From Diplolepis rosae (taxonomy: Eukaryota > Arthropoda > Insecta > Hymenoptera > Diplolepididae), in NCBI GenBank assembly GCA_030998225.1, contig JAPYXD010000698.1:2645001-2709000 (forward strand): a stretch of DNA of 64,000 nt, read 5' to 3'. This document shows, piece after piece, positions 1 through 12,589 of the stretch (position 1 is the stretch's first letter; the number at the start of each line of letters is the position of its first letter). The notes beneath the pieces are model-generated. The model worked only from the letters and a program-made list of their open reading frames with translations, was not told the origin of the DNA and made no database searches. A program made the translations under genes and the position numbers.

Positions 1-570
1 TATCAAGAAGATCAAAAGTATTCAACGAATACTTGCCGGATATAGTGTATGTACAGTAATTATTTCTCACGATCAAATTGGTAAGTCATTAAAACCTTAA
101 ATTTTTTCATCGATTCGATCGATTTTTTCTTTTTTTTTCAACGATTAAAATGTTAAAATCACAAAGCAAATTAAGCTTAATTGATAATTTTTGGTCGAAT
201 AATAATATAATCAGTGTAAATATATGTCGTGAGAAATTTCGATATAATATATATTCCATTCCTAGCAAATATTTCATTAACCTTTAACAAAAGAATACCT
301 TATGCTTCATCCAAGGAGATGGGTGGTTCCTTACTCCTCTATTATCATCGCCTGTTTCGACTTTTAATCTCTTGTTCAAAGTCTATTACGTTTTCAATCT
401 CCAATTTCCAACCTCGCTCATTAAGTTTTTTAATTTCTTCGCGAACTATGTGTATGGCATCGATTCCATTTTCATGAATTCTGTTTCATCGCTCCACAAC
501 AATACTAATAATTTCAAAAATATATCATCAGAACCATCTACTTCAAATGCAGAATAATAATTACAATGAA

Positions 571-1135
571 TAATAATAATTACGTAATTTCATTTTAATG
601 TTGTTTAACCTTAAATAAACGTGTTCATCGATCGTTAAAATATATAGCTGATTTTATTATTCAAACCTGAAGATTTCACTGATTCAATAAGTGAGTTCAA
701 TCTATTTCACTGATTCATCAGTCGAATTGCACTGATTCTCAGTGAAAGACTTATAGCTGCTGCCATCAGTGAATAGTCACTGCGAATCAGTGACCGTACA
801 CTGATTCAGGTTTAGAGAGTAACTTTTGAATTCGCGAATTCACAACTTTCATCTACACTTTACTGATTTATCGTCCCTTAAAATAATAATAATTAGGTAA
901 TTTCGTTTTAGTGTTGTTTAGCCTAAAATAAACGAGTTCATCGATCGTTAAAATATATTGCTGGTTTTATTACTCCCACCTGAAGCTTTCACTGATTCAA
1001 TAAGTGAGTTCAATCTATTTCACTGATTCATCAGTCGAATTTCACTGATTCTCAGTGAAACACTTATAGCTACTGCCATCAATGAATAGTCACTACGAAC
1101 CAGTGGCCGTTCACTGATTCACATTTAGAAAGTAA
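571..1135. repeat. Two direct repeats rich in CACTGATTCA iterons
   Basis: Units 571-828 and 881-1135 align from TAATAATAATTA through CATCGATCGTTAAAATATAT to TTTAGA(G/A)AGTAA. The second half of each carries repeated TTTCACTGATTCA and its inverse, and ends like the right terminus of the iteron MITEs at 20228 and 49276. Confidence 0.8.
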
Positions 1136-1565
1136 GGAAAATCGAGGTGCAATGGTAACTATTCCTAGTGGACTAGAAATTTTTTGCAGTCAAAATACTA
1201 AAGATTCGAAAAATAATATAAAACTTTCGTATTGGTTATAGTAAAGTTCGATAAAACTTATAGTAAATTATAATATAGTTCATCTAAAATTCAGTATTTT
1301 ACTGTAAAAAATTATCACAATGGCACATTTTTCCCTAAATTGAAAGGTAGTTTAGCAAAAATTGTAAACTTGAGTTACTCAGTGTAACTTTCTTCCTTCA
1401 TTAATTTGTATACGGAGAAAAATAGATAATCACCGATAATATTTAGATATTACAATTTAACTATGGGAATAGTACATTATGTAACGCGGAGCCAAGCTCT
1501 GCCCAGTACGCATTAATTGGCTCTAAGTTGCATACGATACTTTATGCAAGGGTAGGACGTTCTCA

Positions 1566-1749
1566 CGTCATTCCGTGAGTGTATGGTATAACATTAGCAA
1601 ATCGAGGAATATTAGGGGTGTGGATTTTTGCCGTACTTGGACGGCATGCGCAAGCGCTGGTAGTCAGTTTTTCCGTCCAAATAGGGTAGAAATCCCTACC
1701 CCAAATATTTCCCGATTTGCTAATGTTACCAAACAGCCCCGGAATGACG
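1566..1749. mobile_element. 184-bp hairpin MITE with CGTCATTCCG ends
   Basis: Outer CGTCATTCCG on both sides, then TAACATTAGCAAATCG / GTAACATTAGCAAATCGGG and a shared GGAATATTAGGGG-like stretch, so the element folds almost completely. The loop is the GC-rich segment at about 1640-1670. Confidence 0.85.
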
Positions 1750-1898
1750 CGAAACACGTGCTTCTGTTGTATAAAGCCATATTATATATTCAGTTGAAAT
1801 ATCTGGATACTTAGCTGCAAGAAGTAAGATATTTAAATTGTCAGAAATAAATATCTTAGTATTGCTGTGGATAACATAAAAGCTTCTAATTTTTCTAT

Positions 1899-2045
1899 TA
1901 GGGGGTCAGAAAACGGATTTGTTTGCCCCGCACAAGGCAATAAAATAAAAAGCATTTATTGTACTCCTGTGGTTGTTACCCTCGCTTTGCTCAAGCATGA
2001 AACTTCACGCTCGCAAAATACATTTTTTTTCCTAGTAGCACAATA
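1899..2045. repeat. Repeat K (second copy inverted at 43690-43880)
   Basis: GGGGTCAGAAAACGGATTTG, GGTTGTTACCCTCGCTTTGC and AAACTTCACGCTCGCAAAAT all recur in inverted order at 43690-43880. Termini and function are unknown. Confidence 0.75.
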
Positions 2046-2476
2046 TACTTTATAAAATACCTAACAATGCATTTTTTCCTTAATATAACATGAAAGGTAA
2101 CAAAATTATGGATTTAATGACCCCAAAATGAAGTGTTTTAGTCAATTATAAACGTAGGATTACCAGATGTCCTGATTTATCAGGAAAGCTCCTTATTTTC
2201 ACCGATTTCCTGATTTTTGTCCAAACTGTTCTGATTTTCCTCAAAAATACCGACTTTCCTCTTTTTCTACTTTTTTTGCGAAAATTTGTTCTACGTTTCT
2301 AATTTAATAACTGTGTATTCATTTTGTTTATTCCTTTAATTCTTTGCCAATCTTATTCATCATCAAATCTAGTGGGGGAAAGGAGGGAGGCGAAATTAAT
2401 GACTTTTTTGTTAGATTCTCCGATTCAAAATTTCCTAGTATCCTAATTTCCTTCCTGACCCATCTGGTAACCTTAA

Positions 2477-3194
2477 GGGGGTATTCTACCCAAGTCGGTC
2501 CGAAATATCAATGTTTTAAAATCGTTGTGAAGAAAAAACGTTTTAATATTTTTATTCGCAATTTTTCGTAAGTTATTCTACAGGATATGGACAATGAAAT
2601 TTTTTTTTACTTTTAAAAATATCTTTAAAAATATAGTTTTTTCGACGCCTTGAACTTGAGCCTGCCGAAAAAAGTTGCTCCCTTGCGGACACAATATCTT
2701 CCGTTTAAAGATTCTGAAACACAAATTTCACCCCATTTTATAGCTATTACACTTCCCGCTATTGTCTGAACTAAAGAATAATAAAAATAAAAATGTTTTC
2801 AATTTTTTTTCCACTTTTAAAGAAATATGATGATTTATTGCCCTGTTTTTGTTTGTATTTTGCATTAAAAACAATATTTAAACAAATGCTTTAGGCATAA
2901 TCCTATAGTTTCGGCCAAAACTATACATTTGCTAAGTAAGCTCAAAAAATTTCAAGTCAATTGGATCAATAGTTTTTGAGTTATCGTGTCCGCAGTTTCG
3001 AAAAAAATGGTTTCGAGAAAAACGAGTTTAAAGATTTACAATCACGGTACATACAAATGATATAACTCACGGTCAATCAGCAATTCCAGGACCATACATT
3101 GCCCCCTCTTCTTTCTCGTGAAATTCGTTGTCTACGTCATAAATATTAAAAAAAAAAATTCGATTTTTCGGACCATTTCGGGTAGAATACCCCC
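2477..3194. mobile_element. TTAA-flanked element, family C
   Basis: 718 bp between TTAA at 2473-2476 and 3195-3198. The ends GGGGGTATTCTACCC are identical on both sides and continue into a shared GGTCCGAAA. The interior is non-coding and contains a GAGAAAAACGAGTTTAAAG motif (3014-3032) that recurs in other TTAA families here. Confidence 0.9.
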
Positions 3195-3628
3195 TTAATT
3201 AACCAAGATATTCTGAAAAATTCAAGATTTAGAAGTTTTCTTGAAATTTCAAAAACTCTTGAAACAATGAACATTTTCGAACTTTTCTCAAAAAATTTTG
3301 ATGAAAATTTCGATAGTCATTATTCACATAAAACTAATACCTTCTCATCCATGATGAGAATGTAAAAATAATTTTAACACATTATGCGCCTTACCGCATT
3401 TCTTTCTTATGCTATTATTTATCATTTCCTAAATTTTAACGGATTTATTTAGATTTGAAATTTTATATATGGAGAAAAAAATCGATAGTCAGGGACTAAA
3501 TTGGTCACGTGACCAATAAAATAAATAAAATGAATTTTATGTTTGAAGAAATATTTTGTCATCAACCTGAAATTCAATTTCTTTCTTTGAGCTTTGAAAA
3601 AATTTTAATATTTTGGAAATTTATTTAA

Positions 3629-3881
3629 GGCCATGGATCAACCAGATCACGTGACCAAATTTCTGTAAAAATTCATGTCAGATAACTTATTTATTTTACA
3701 ACATATCTTTCTGGAAATTTGTAAAATACAAAAGAAGTTGTTAAGGAACGTCTGTCAACTTCGTTTGAGTGAAAATTTTGCAAAAAATTTTACAGTTAAC
3801 TGTAATTGTCAAAAAGTTTTCTAATCTTACATGGACGAATAAATGTATAATTTAGTCACGTAGTCCGATTGATCCATGGCC
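3629..3881. mobile_element. TTAA-type MITE, family A (copy 1)
   Basis: 253 bp after TTAA 3625-3628, with ends GGCCATGGATCAACCAGATC and GGCCATGGATCAATCGGACT and a subterminal CACGTGAC. The right flank is TTAG, a decayed TTAA. Non-coding. Confidence 0.8.
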
Positions 3882-3899
3882 TTAGGCATTCTTCCTAAG

Positions 3900-6840
3900 T
3901 TCAACATCTTTGAAACAAAAAAGTGATGATTGTTGAGGGCGACTCTTTATTTCGAGAAAATGAAGAGATTCTAGCCGAAGTAAGTACTGAGTTTCGGCTT
4001 TGGTTGAATTTTAATGCGGAATAGGATTTTATGGTCTCGTAAAAGCACCGCCTGATGTTTTTGAGCGAAACTGTGCTATGCTAAGCGCCGCATTAAAATC
4101 GAACTGTGGCGTAAGAAGGGAAGATGCCTGAAATTACAACGTTGCAATCGTGTTTCCGCGAAGCTCGTTTTCGTAGGCAGTCCACGACGATCGACTGTTG
4201 GCTCACTGCCTATCCCAAGTTTAAAGTAATATTGGAAAAAAACTGTCAGTGGAATCGACATAAAACTTCTCTGATGCAGGGAGTTTGACCTGCAATATAG
4301 AAACTAATAAAGTTAGTCACACTTAAAATTTAAAACCTTCATTTTAAATCGAACGAATTTCCTTTTTCAGCTGAATCTTCCAAGGACACAAATGCTAAAG
4401 CGAATTTCTTTCGACTCAAACTCAATGCGGTTAGAGAATGAAAAAATAAAGGAGAATAAAATCTAGTGGACGTTTCGGAAAAAAAGGATGGCACAGCTAA
4501 AAAAGTTCCAGTTGCCAAGAATTATCGATTGGCAACTGGAGCCAGTGCGAATTTCCCGAGAGGAAAAACGCCATGTTAAAAGGCGAGCCCTGGTTCGTCG
4601 ATCGTTGAAACGGTACTTCTTCCTCGGGACGCTCGATAGACGAAGAGGAAAAGAAAAAGATCAGAGGGTGAAGGGAGAAATAGAAAAATAAAAAAAGAAC
4701 GCGTTGTGAGATCGGAGTCGAGTCCGAAGGAATTAGATTTGCTCGCTGCTAGCCAAGCGCAACGGACAGAATGCAACACAATCCGCTCGTAATTTGAAAC
4801 GCGTTCCTCGGAAATACGGAGATTCTTTCCTTTGGTTACCCGGTACCGACGAATCGAAAATCGAACAAGTACATCCCTCCCCCCAACCAGTTTGTCTGTA
4901 AATTGACTACTCGGTTTAAATCTCGATGAAGATGGCGAACTCTGACTCCAACAAACTTGTCTTGAAATCGCTACCAAGAAGAGACATTTTTAATAGCAAA
5001 TATTACACATAGAGTATAGACTATATTAAATGAAATTTAATTCAAAGCTACTAAATAATAATTTCTCAGTTAAATATGTGAGTGAGAGTCATAAAAGAAA
5101 ATTACATAAGATTATATACTGTAGAACGTTAGAACACGAGAAAAGGTTTTCATAAAGTGATGATGGCACATTGATGATTATACAATATTATAGGAAATGA
5201 AAGTAAAATGATTAAACGTACGAATAAGATGAATAAGACCAAGAAGGAATGAATAAAGTAAGGATACATACTGATATTTCAAAAAAATTCCGAGACAAGA
5301 ACCAAAGTGAAAATGATAGAAATTATGATATCCCAATTTACGTTACATCAAAGAGGAACAGAGATTACAGCAAATAAAATCTTGTTGATATTATTACATT
5401 CTTTATAATGATAGATAGCAAATATAATCATACTTTGGATATGTGAAAAGTAAAGATTGTGATGCACTTTCATTATAATTATTAACGTTATGATTGGTAT
5501 CATCAAAATTTAATAAAAAAGGAATAAACTTGAAACTATCTTAGCCATTAGAAGGGTTTAATTATGACAGTAAATGTTGGTGGTTGATAAACCAATTAGA
5601 AGTACCGACCGATGTTGTCTTATAAGAAAGCTGATACCTTAACATCAGGCCTCTTTTTAAGGTATTGTAAAGCGAATTTGTAGTCGGTTATGCACAAAGG
5701 TTAAGCGAGCAACGTTTATCGTCTTTGAAGGGCACGCCCACTGGGACCATTCGCTATCGACTTTACGAGACGATCTACCTGCGAATTCCTGGCGAGATCG
5801 GTAATTACCGTAAATTACAGGAGGAAAAACATTCGTCCATTTGGTCGTGACACTGATTGTGAGTAACGCGGTACCTATTCTTCCGACAGGTCGATCGTCC
5901 CATCTGGTTCGCAAATCGGCTGAGTGCTGGTGGTAATAAGCCTCTTTAACGGAAAGATTGCAAAGACAGTAAAGTCGGGAGTGAAAGAGTGAGTCTGACT
6001 CCTGCCGAGGAAAAAAAGGACGAAAAGAGTTCATTGCCACTGAGAGTCAGGTGAACCAAGATCCGCACGATCGACTTGTTGGCGTTACACGCATCACGCA
6101 TCAGTACGCAATTCTACGCAAGTATCCCTATATCCGGCACCTTCTGATATGTCCCCTAATCATTTCCCATCACCAACATATAATTACGCTGTCTACCCAC
6201 AAATAGAAGATGCTCTATGTTGCGACTTTACAACACAAATTTTTGATTGGCATCGGAAGAAAAATCTGTTCGTTTTTAAACGTGCCTTTACTGAATTTTT
6301 CAGAATTATTTTATAACTCTAAGCCTTCAATTATCCAAGACTCATTTAACAGAATCTTGAAGAACCCTGGACACTGTAAAAGTTTATGTATTTATGTTCA
6401 TTAGCGTAATACCGTACACATCAAAGTCAAGCATAGCCCTCCCTTAATCCCATAATAGGTTCACACAATAGTCCCTGCGCCTCCTCTGTCTGGGATTTCA
6501 GCAGCAAATTGAAATTCGGATTTTCCGAATGTCTACAACATTAACTATCGTCCACCTTTGAAATTTGCTCCCCCACATAATGTGTAGCTACTACTTCTAC
6601 CAGCTCCTGAAATCAGTTGCATTTTGAAATCGAGTGTGTTCTCTTGATCTCAAAAACTCTTATAATTAAACTCATGCCAGTAGTTTAACACTTATAGCAT
6701 ATAGCATCGATTAGATTGTTTTCCCTTCGTTTATATTAATTAAATCTTAATAAAAATTAACAACTTGTGGAATTCTTGACCTTGCTCATTAATAAACTAA
6801 TAAGAGATCTCTTAATTCAAACGTTTTGAGAGACTTGGTA
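3900..6840. other. Unique sequence, no gene recognised
   Basis: About 2.9 kb with a few GC-moderate patches (4480-4990 and 5690-6060). Open frames there (for example 133 codons at 4576-4977 and 127 codons at 5657-6040, both minus) show no domain, signal peptide or family resemblance that I can see. No repeats shared with the rest of the window were noticed. Confidence 0.5.
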
Positions 6841-6851
6841 CGGCTCTTCGA

Positions 6852-7174
6852 CCACATGGAAAAAACAGTATAGCTGTTCGACCTATATCGGTATATAGTG
6901 TCTCGACCCATGCGGTTTTTTCTTTCTTTGAAAGATCATTGTTGCGTATCGCGTATTGTTTCATCACACACGAAAATTCACAAGAGCGATAACGATGGCA
7001 TAATATTTTGTTTACGATCGCTATACATGGTATTGTCATATCAACGAACTTGTATAGCTGTCTCACCTATACTCGTATAGTTCTGAGGACCATACCGTAG
7101 CATTGGTCTAATAGCAATATTTTCTGGTTCTGAGGACCAAAATATAGTTCTCTTAGCTATACTGTTTTTTCAGT
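6852..7174. mobile_element. MITE with AAAAAACAGTATAGCT ends
   Basis: Ends CACATGGAAAAAACAGTATA and CACTGAAAAAACAGTATAGC. The interior repeats ACCTATA and GGTATA-like units. No clear target duplication. Confidence 0.7.
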
Positions 7175-7832
7175 GCAACGTGAACTCCGAGTCAGCAGCA
7201 CTGCCAGCAACGAAGAACACTCTACTAGGGTGTTTGATATTGACGTGATATTTCTATAAGAGGTCGCTACTAATAATAAACGGTTATCATTGTTGGCAAG
7301 TTCCATTCTTCAAACCTCTTCTATCAAGATTTGAGCCAAATCCATTCATTAGTTTACAAGTTATAGTCTCTGAAAGTAACCAACCTCAGAATGTTTTGCA
7401 AAGATGGAAAAAAGTGAATTTCGTGCGTTGATTAAACACTAAACACTACTATAGAATGGTTCAGGAGTGGTTTACCGAACTTCGTTGTAGTCGTACGAGC
7501 ACAGAAACCAAACCAAGTCCAACTCGTCCAAATGAGATCACCACACCACAAATAATCAATAAAATCCATGATATTGTTTCGAATGACCCGAAAGGGAAAG
7601 TATATGAAATAGCTGAGATCGTATCCATCTCAACTGAGCGTGTGGTCAAAATTTTGCATACACATTTGTGCATCAGGAAGCTCTGTTCAAGATGTGTGCC
7701 ACGATTGCTCACAATCGACCAAAAACGCATTCGTGTGACCACTTCAAAGCAAAATTTGGCCTATTTAAACCGCAATCCAAGAGTTTTTGAGTCGATTTGA
7801 GACGATGGATAAAACATGGATCCACCACTTTA

Positions 7833-8368
7833 CTATACTATACTATATTTACAATGATAGCCTTGTGAGATGGTTTTCGGAACTAGTCGAGCAGCAACGC
7901 GTTTCATACCCAAATAATCGTTTAAAATGGTACCATTTCCTTCATTTTAGCGATGTTAACTTCAGGTGAAGAGGTTGATGGCCGACCAGAGCGAGGCAAA
8001 TCTTCCACCATATCTCGACCGTTTTTGAATGCACTTGTACCACTCATATCCACGTGGTTTTGATAAATTCGATTCACCATAAGCCTTTTGTAACATTATC
8101 AGCGATTCCACATACGAAATTCCATTTACAATGCAAAATTTGAGACAAATTCTTTGTTCGATATTCTTATCCATTGGAAAAATCGCGAAACACACTTGAG
8201 ATAAACTGACAACACCGAGTACTGTGAAGAGACTAAATGACAAATCGCGCCCGAACTCCACGTCAGTATAGAGGAAAGTGGTGCCAACTTAGCGTCAAAA
8301 AGGCTTTTGACAATCTCTTTAAGCGGGCTTTTTGAATGATCAATTCCCGGTACTTTTTTGACAGAATG
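7833..8368 (-). mobile_element. Partial mariner inserted in the irritans-like mariner
   Basis: TA occurs at both junctions (7831-7832 and 8369-8370), and the outer transposase reading resumes precisely across them. The 5' end on the minus strand starts CATTCTGTCAAAAAAGTACC, which I recognise as a mariner-type terminus. The opposite end is an ACTATACT-rich sequence that does not match it, so the element is truncated at its own 3' side and holds only the 5' leader and the N-terminal coding part. Confidence 0.85.
7965..8174 (-). pseudogene. N-terminal fragment of a second mariner transposase
   Basis: Reading from an ATG at 8174 on the minus strand gives MDKNIEQRICLKFCIVNGIS and then a segment with LIMLQKAYGES and YEWYKC. 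This is the N-terminal HTH of a distinct mariner lineage that in ants is often annotated as SETMAR-like. Only about 70 codons remain; the linker and catalytic domain are absent. The frame degrades after the second helix, where the usual Arg-rich segment RSGRP is shifted. It cannot encode a transposase. Confidence 0.85.
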
Positions 8369-8984
8369 TACTGCGGAATCGTGTGAAGGGTCAAAACAGT
8401 GTGTTAAACCTGCTGAAAGTGCACCAAAGCGTCCGAAAACGCAACAATCGGCTGGGAAATTTATGGCTAGTGATTTTTTAGATACACAAGGAGTAATCTT
8501 CATCAACTACCTTGAGAAAAGAAGGACGATTACTGGAGCATATTATGCTGCATTATTAGATCGATTCGTTTACGAAATCAGGAAGAAACGGCCACATTTG
8601 AAGAAGAAAAAAACCCTTTTTATGATGACAATGCACCATCTTACACATCGAACATTGCAAAGGCAAGAAAGCATGAATTGGGTTTCGAATTGCTTCCACG
8701 TCCACCGTATTCTCTAGACCTAGCCCCCAGCGACTACTATCTGTTCCCAAACCTCAAGAAATGGCTGTGTTGTAGGCGTTTTGAGTCGAACGAAGAAGTT
8801 GAAGGGGAACCAGAAGGGTATTTTGGAGGGTTTGACCAATCGTATTATTCAGAAGACAGAAAAGTTGAAAGATCGTTGAACTCGTATCGACCTAAAAGGA
8901 GAGTAAATTAAGAAATAAAATCGATTTTTAACAAAAAAATTAATTCTTGTTCATATCATCACGTAAATATCAAACTCCCTACTA

Positions 8985-11050
8985 TTAGACTAACTGCTAT
9001 GAACATGGATCGCAATTTTTGCGTGGATCAATCGACATCTAAAGGCTTCTGGCTGTAGATTTTCCACACGCAGAATTTCCAGATTCTTCAAACTTTCTAT
9101 ATACAAATTCTTACGAGTAATATAATAACATTAATAATATTTTATGTTACTTCTTTGACATTATATTAATACCTAAAGTATCATGTATATCATTCATTCA
9201 ATTCAATATACAATATATGAGAGGGAAATTATCATTAAGTTGGCTAACAAACAATTATATAAATAAAAGTAAATTGCATTACGTAACATGCGGATAATCC
9301 CTAAATGCGCAAACAATGTGTGTACCGGCGCACAACACGATTGAGAATCTTTGCTGACAACTCGATTTTTTACATGAATCAACCAAATCATTTTTTATTT
9401 TTCATTCATTCATAGCATTTCCTTCAACAAACAAAATACTGTTGACCAAATCATTTTTTTATAGCTGCAGAATGATAAGCTTACGCTCGACACGAACAGT
9501 AATTAATAAAAATAAATTGCTTTGCAGTTGACCAAAACAATTTTTCAATCAGCAAATTTTATCAATGAAGAACAAAAGCTGAACAAATTCTTACATAATA
9601 ATACGTAAAAGAAAGGCTTCTTTATCAATGTGTCCTTACCAAATGGAATCTTTTCTTTAAAAATTGAATACTTCCAGTAATGATTGAAATAAAATCGGGA
9701 AATACGGTACGTGTAACTATATTCGTTTTAAAACTGTCTACCGATGATTTGTGTTTCTTGTGTACATAATTTGTGTGAAAATAGCTGAAGCGAAATAACG
9801 CCTTTAACACCCCACCTATACAACTACCATCCACCATTCCTTTCTGACAATAATTGAGCGCTATATACTCGCAACATTTTTCTACCATGTTGGGAAATTA
9901 GGAAATTCCGAGGAAACTGATCTTTCGTAAATATTTTCCACATTAACGAAATTACGGAAAAACCTGATGTGACGCAAGTACACGGAGAACAATAAAATTC
10001 GGCGTTTTTTTATGATTCCGCAAATTTTTTACAAATAACTATTCTTATGTGAAAGCTAACACTAATTTGAAAATGTATCCTCAGAACTTTAATAACGTCT
10101 CAAATGAATGATTATTCCATATATATTTAAGAACATTTCATGTACTAGAAATATCAATCGTTATTTGAATTTCACAAATTTATTTGAAAAAAGACATTAA
10201 GTTATATTGAATAGTTACAATCATATTTTCTATACATTTACAGTTACCAACAATAAATATGTTGTTGAATATTATTCTTTACTAAGGGTCATTCAATTTC
10301 TCATTTTGATTAACAAAATTTCGCAATTCTTCGATTCAATATTCCTCCGTACATCTATGTATAATATCAATTACAAATGTTACTCTCGAAATTTTGATTG
10401 CACACTCTTTATAACAGTAGAATTGGAAATTGCCAGAAAAAGCGTTAAGCGGGCATAATTTCTGAAACCATTTATAATAAATATTTTCAACGAAGAGAAT
10501 TACTTGAATTCGTTTTACTTACTCTAGGTCATTAAGAAAGTGCCTGGGAACTCGTAAACCGGAAACAAAATACGGGAATACTACTCAATTCAGTTTTCAT
10601 CCAAATAATTTAATGCTTGTTAATTTCAGTTCTATTTTTCGATCTCGTTCCACAAAAATTGACTATTTAAATAAGGCTTCAGAAAATTAATGTGTACAAT
10701 GGAGTAATTTTGAACTTAGAATACAAGCGTTTTTTATATACATGTATTTTTATCCTCTGAACCAAGTTTGACCCTCTCCACTTTTCGAGAACGTTCTCTC
10801 AGTCTATATTATTCTGTCCATGTGTATCAGGTAATTAAGTGTAAAATGAAATCTAACGAAAAGCCTTTTAGGCGTGTGCATAGTCGCTCGTGTGTTGCGC
10901 GCTCGGCCCAACTGGACGATCCCTTTTTCGCATCGCGAACTTCGCAACCAGGTGCGCGACGAGAAAGCGCTTTACGATCAAATAGTTTCCACTTTTTGTC
11001 AACAGCATCCCTTTGGCTCCGCTATCGAGCCACAGAATATTACGGAACGA
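8985..11050. other. Unique sequence, no gene recognised
   Basis: AT-rich throughout except 10850-11050, which is GC-richer and has overlapping open frames in two phases (10768-11178 and 10874-11119). That patch partly overlaps the direct repeat starting at 11052. I could not assign either frame. Confidence 0.5.
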
Positions 11051-11051
11051 T

Positions 11052-12050
11052 GGTTAAGCTCAATCCCCGATCAGACTCCGTGTGTCTCCATTCCCTTTTT
11101 CAATGTTTTTTCTATCTAACAATAGAGAACATGTATAAAATTTTGATTCCAAATGCGTCCACCGTTTTCAAAAAATAATAATTACCTGCCGTTAGGAAAA
11201 CAATTGGACATAACTTCCCAGTTTTCACACATGATTCTTCGATAATTAAACCGTTTAAGGGGATCCGCCACCTTTAATATTATTATTTTTATTTTTCGAG
11301 TTTAGACCTTTCATAAAAAATTTTTATCGTTAGTGCCTTTTTTAAGGAAGGTTTGGGGGTTTTAAGAAATTCTAGCATCTTATGGATTTTTAAACGACAA
11401 ATTTTGAGTTTTGTAGAAAATTTTTGAATATAAAAAGCAGTCTAGCTAAAAAAAATAACTACAAAATTTTTATTTTTTCATATTTTGGGGTATTTTTATT
11501 TTATTTGCAACTTTTTTTTAGTCATGTTACCTTATTTTCCATACCCAAAAAGTAACAAATTAAACATAAAAGTACATAAAATGTACATAGAAGTACACAT
11601 TGTAAGAAAGAAAATGAAAAAAGGATCATGACAATTGGTTAAAAACAAAAAAGTTATTCAAAGCCAAAATATGTCAAAAAAATGCCCAAAAAACTCAATA
11701 TTTTTAGTTTAAAAATACATAAAGTGCTGAAATTTAAAAAAAAAATCGCAAGTCCTTTCCAAATAAAGGTACTAAACATAAAAAAACTATATGGAAGGTC
11801 TAAACTCAAAAAATAAAAATAATAATATTAAAGGTGGCGGATCCCCTTAAGCTCTATCCCTGATCAGACTCCGTGTGTCTCCATTCCCCTTTTTAATATT
11901 TTTTCTATCTCAGAATAGACAACATGTATAAAATTTTGTTTCCAAATGCGACCACCATTTTAAAAAAATAATAATTAATTGCCTCTGGGAGGACTTGGGC
12001 ATAACTTTGCAGTTCTTACACATCATTCTTCGATAATCAAACCTCTTAAT
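11052..12050. repeat. Direct duplication flanking the family E element
   Basis: The segment beginning TTAAGCTCAATCCCCGATCA at 11053 is repeated from 11847 as TTAAGCTCTATCCCTGATCA, and similarity continues for about 205 bp (shared GACTCCGTGTGTCTCC and ATGTATAAAATTTTG). The E insertion separates the two units of what was a tandem repeat. Confidence 0.8.
11259..11846. mobile_element. TTAA-flanked element, family E, long near-perfect ends
   Basis: 588 bp between TTAA 11255-11258 and 11847-11850. The inverted ends GGGGATCCGCCACCTTTAAT extend for about 55 bp with only one or two mismatches, so it is a recent insertion. It sits at the junction of two direct repeats of about 205 bp (11052-11254 and 11847-12050). 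Confidence 0.92.
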
Positions 12051-12351
12051 TCAGATAAGTTTTATTTTTATACTAATTTCATATTATAGAATTTTTTACT
12101 AGTTACTCTTTTTTACACTCAATTTAGCATTTATAACAATCCAGAATCTCCTCTACGGTAATCTGACCTCAAAAAATCAAATTACTGCACCATATTTACA
12201 AAAGACATTGGTTTTTGCTGGTTTTTGCTGTTATAGTTTCGAGCTGTACAATAATTTTGTTTGAGGCCACATTCACTACGAAGAATCAGTTAAAGTGAAC
12301 TGGTAGTGTAGTTATAAATCAATCATGGATTGAAATTAAAAGATAAAGCAT

Positions 12352-12530
12352 GGAGAAAAATGGAGTAAAAGCAATCGGGATTAATTATTGGAAAAAAAGT
12401 TTACGTTTGGTTCTTTCCAACTTATTTTCCATTAACCCCACTAGAATCAGTTAGAAAAACCAAACGTAAATTTTTTAAATATAAATTTCAGTAATCAGTC
12501 CTGATTTTCTTATTTTAATTTTTCTCAGTG
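12352..12530. mobile_element. Short hairpin MITE
   Basis: Inverted ends GAGAAAAATGGAGTAAAAG and GAGAAAAATTAAAATAAG, with inner arms AGTTTACGTTTGGTT and its complement AACCAAACGTAAATT. Confidence 0.7.
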
Positions 12531-12589
12531 AGTCTCGATACATTTTAAAACATTTTCAAGTCAAAATTACTTACATTTTTAATGTCATA

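Larger units (their letters stand above)
7404..8911 (+). pseudogene. Irritans-like mariner transposase, frameshifted and split
   Basis: The start MEKSEFRALIKH at 7404 is typical of the irritans/SETMAR-like group. The first part carries the HTH segment, the linker-region motif CSRCVPRLLT and the first catalytic Asp context (TMDKTWIHH) up to 7832. The gene resumes at 8371 with the matching segment ending in PKRPKTQQSAGK, then LEKRRTITGAYYAALLDR and KKRPHLKKKK. A frameshift near 8615-8640 moves the second catalytic Asp region (DDNAPS) to another frame. The third Asp is in SPDLAPSDYYLF (frame 8678-8911). Around 7440 a second frame change removes part of the HTH. The C-terminus ends near 8911. Several indels plus the inserted element make it non-functional. 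Confidence 0.9.
7228..8979 (+). mobile_element. Mariner (irritans-like), interrupted by a second mariner
   Basis: Inverted ends read GGGTGTTTGATATTGACGTG on the left and GGGAGTTTGATATTTACGTG inward from the right, with TA on both flanks (7226-7227 and 8980-8981). Total length is 1752 bp. Removing the 536-bp insert at 7833-8368 and one TA copy leaves about 1.21 kb, the normal mariner size. The transposase remnant is on the same strand. Confidence 0.9.

Noticed and set aside
2473..3198. piggyBac MITE as the explanation of TTAA flanks
   Set aside because: The ends start GG instead of the C-rich piggyBac terminus. Kept only as an alternative, since no transposase was found.
4576..4977. 133-codon minus-strand frame
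   Set aside because: No recognisable motif, no neighbouring exons or family resemblance; probably chance.
5657..6040. 127-codon minus-strand frame
   Set aside because: No domain or conserved pattern visible; moderate GC content alone could explain it.
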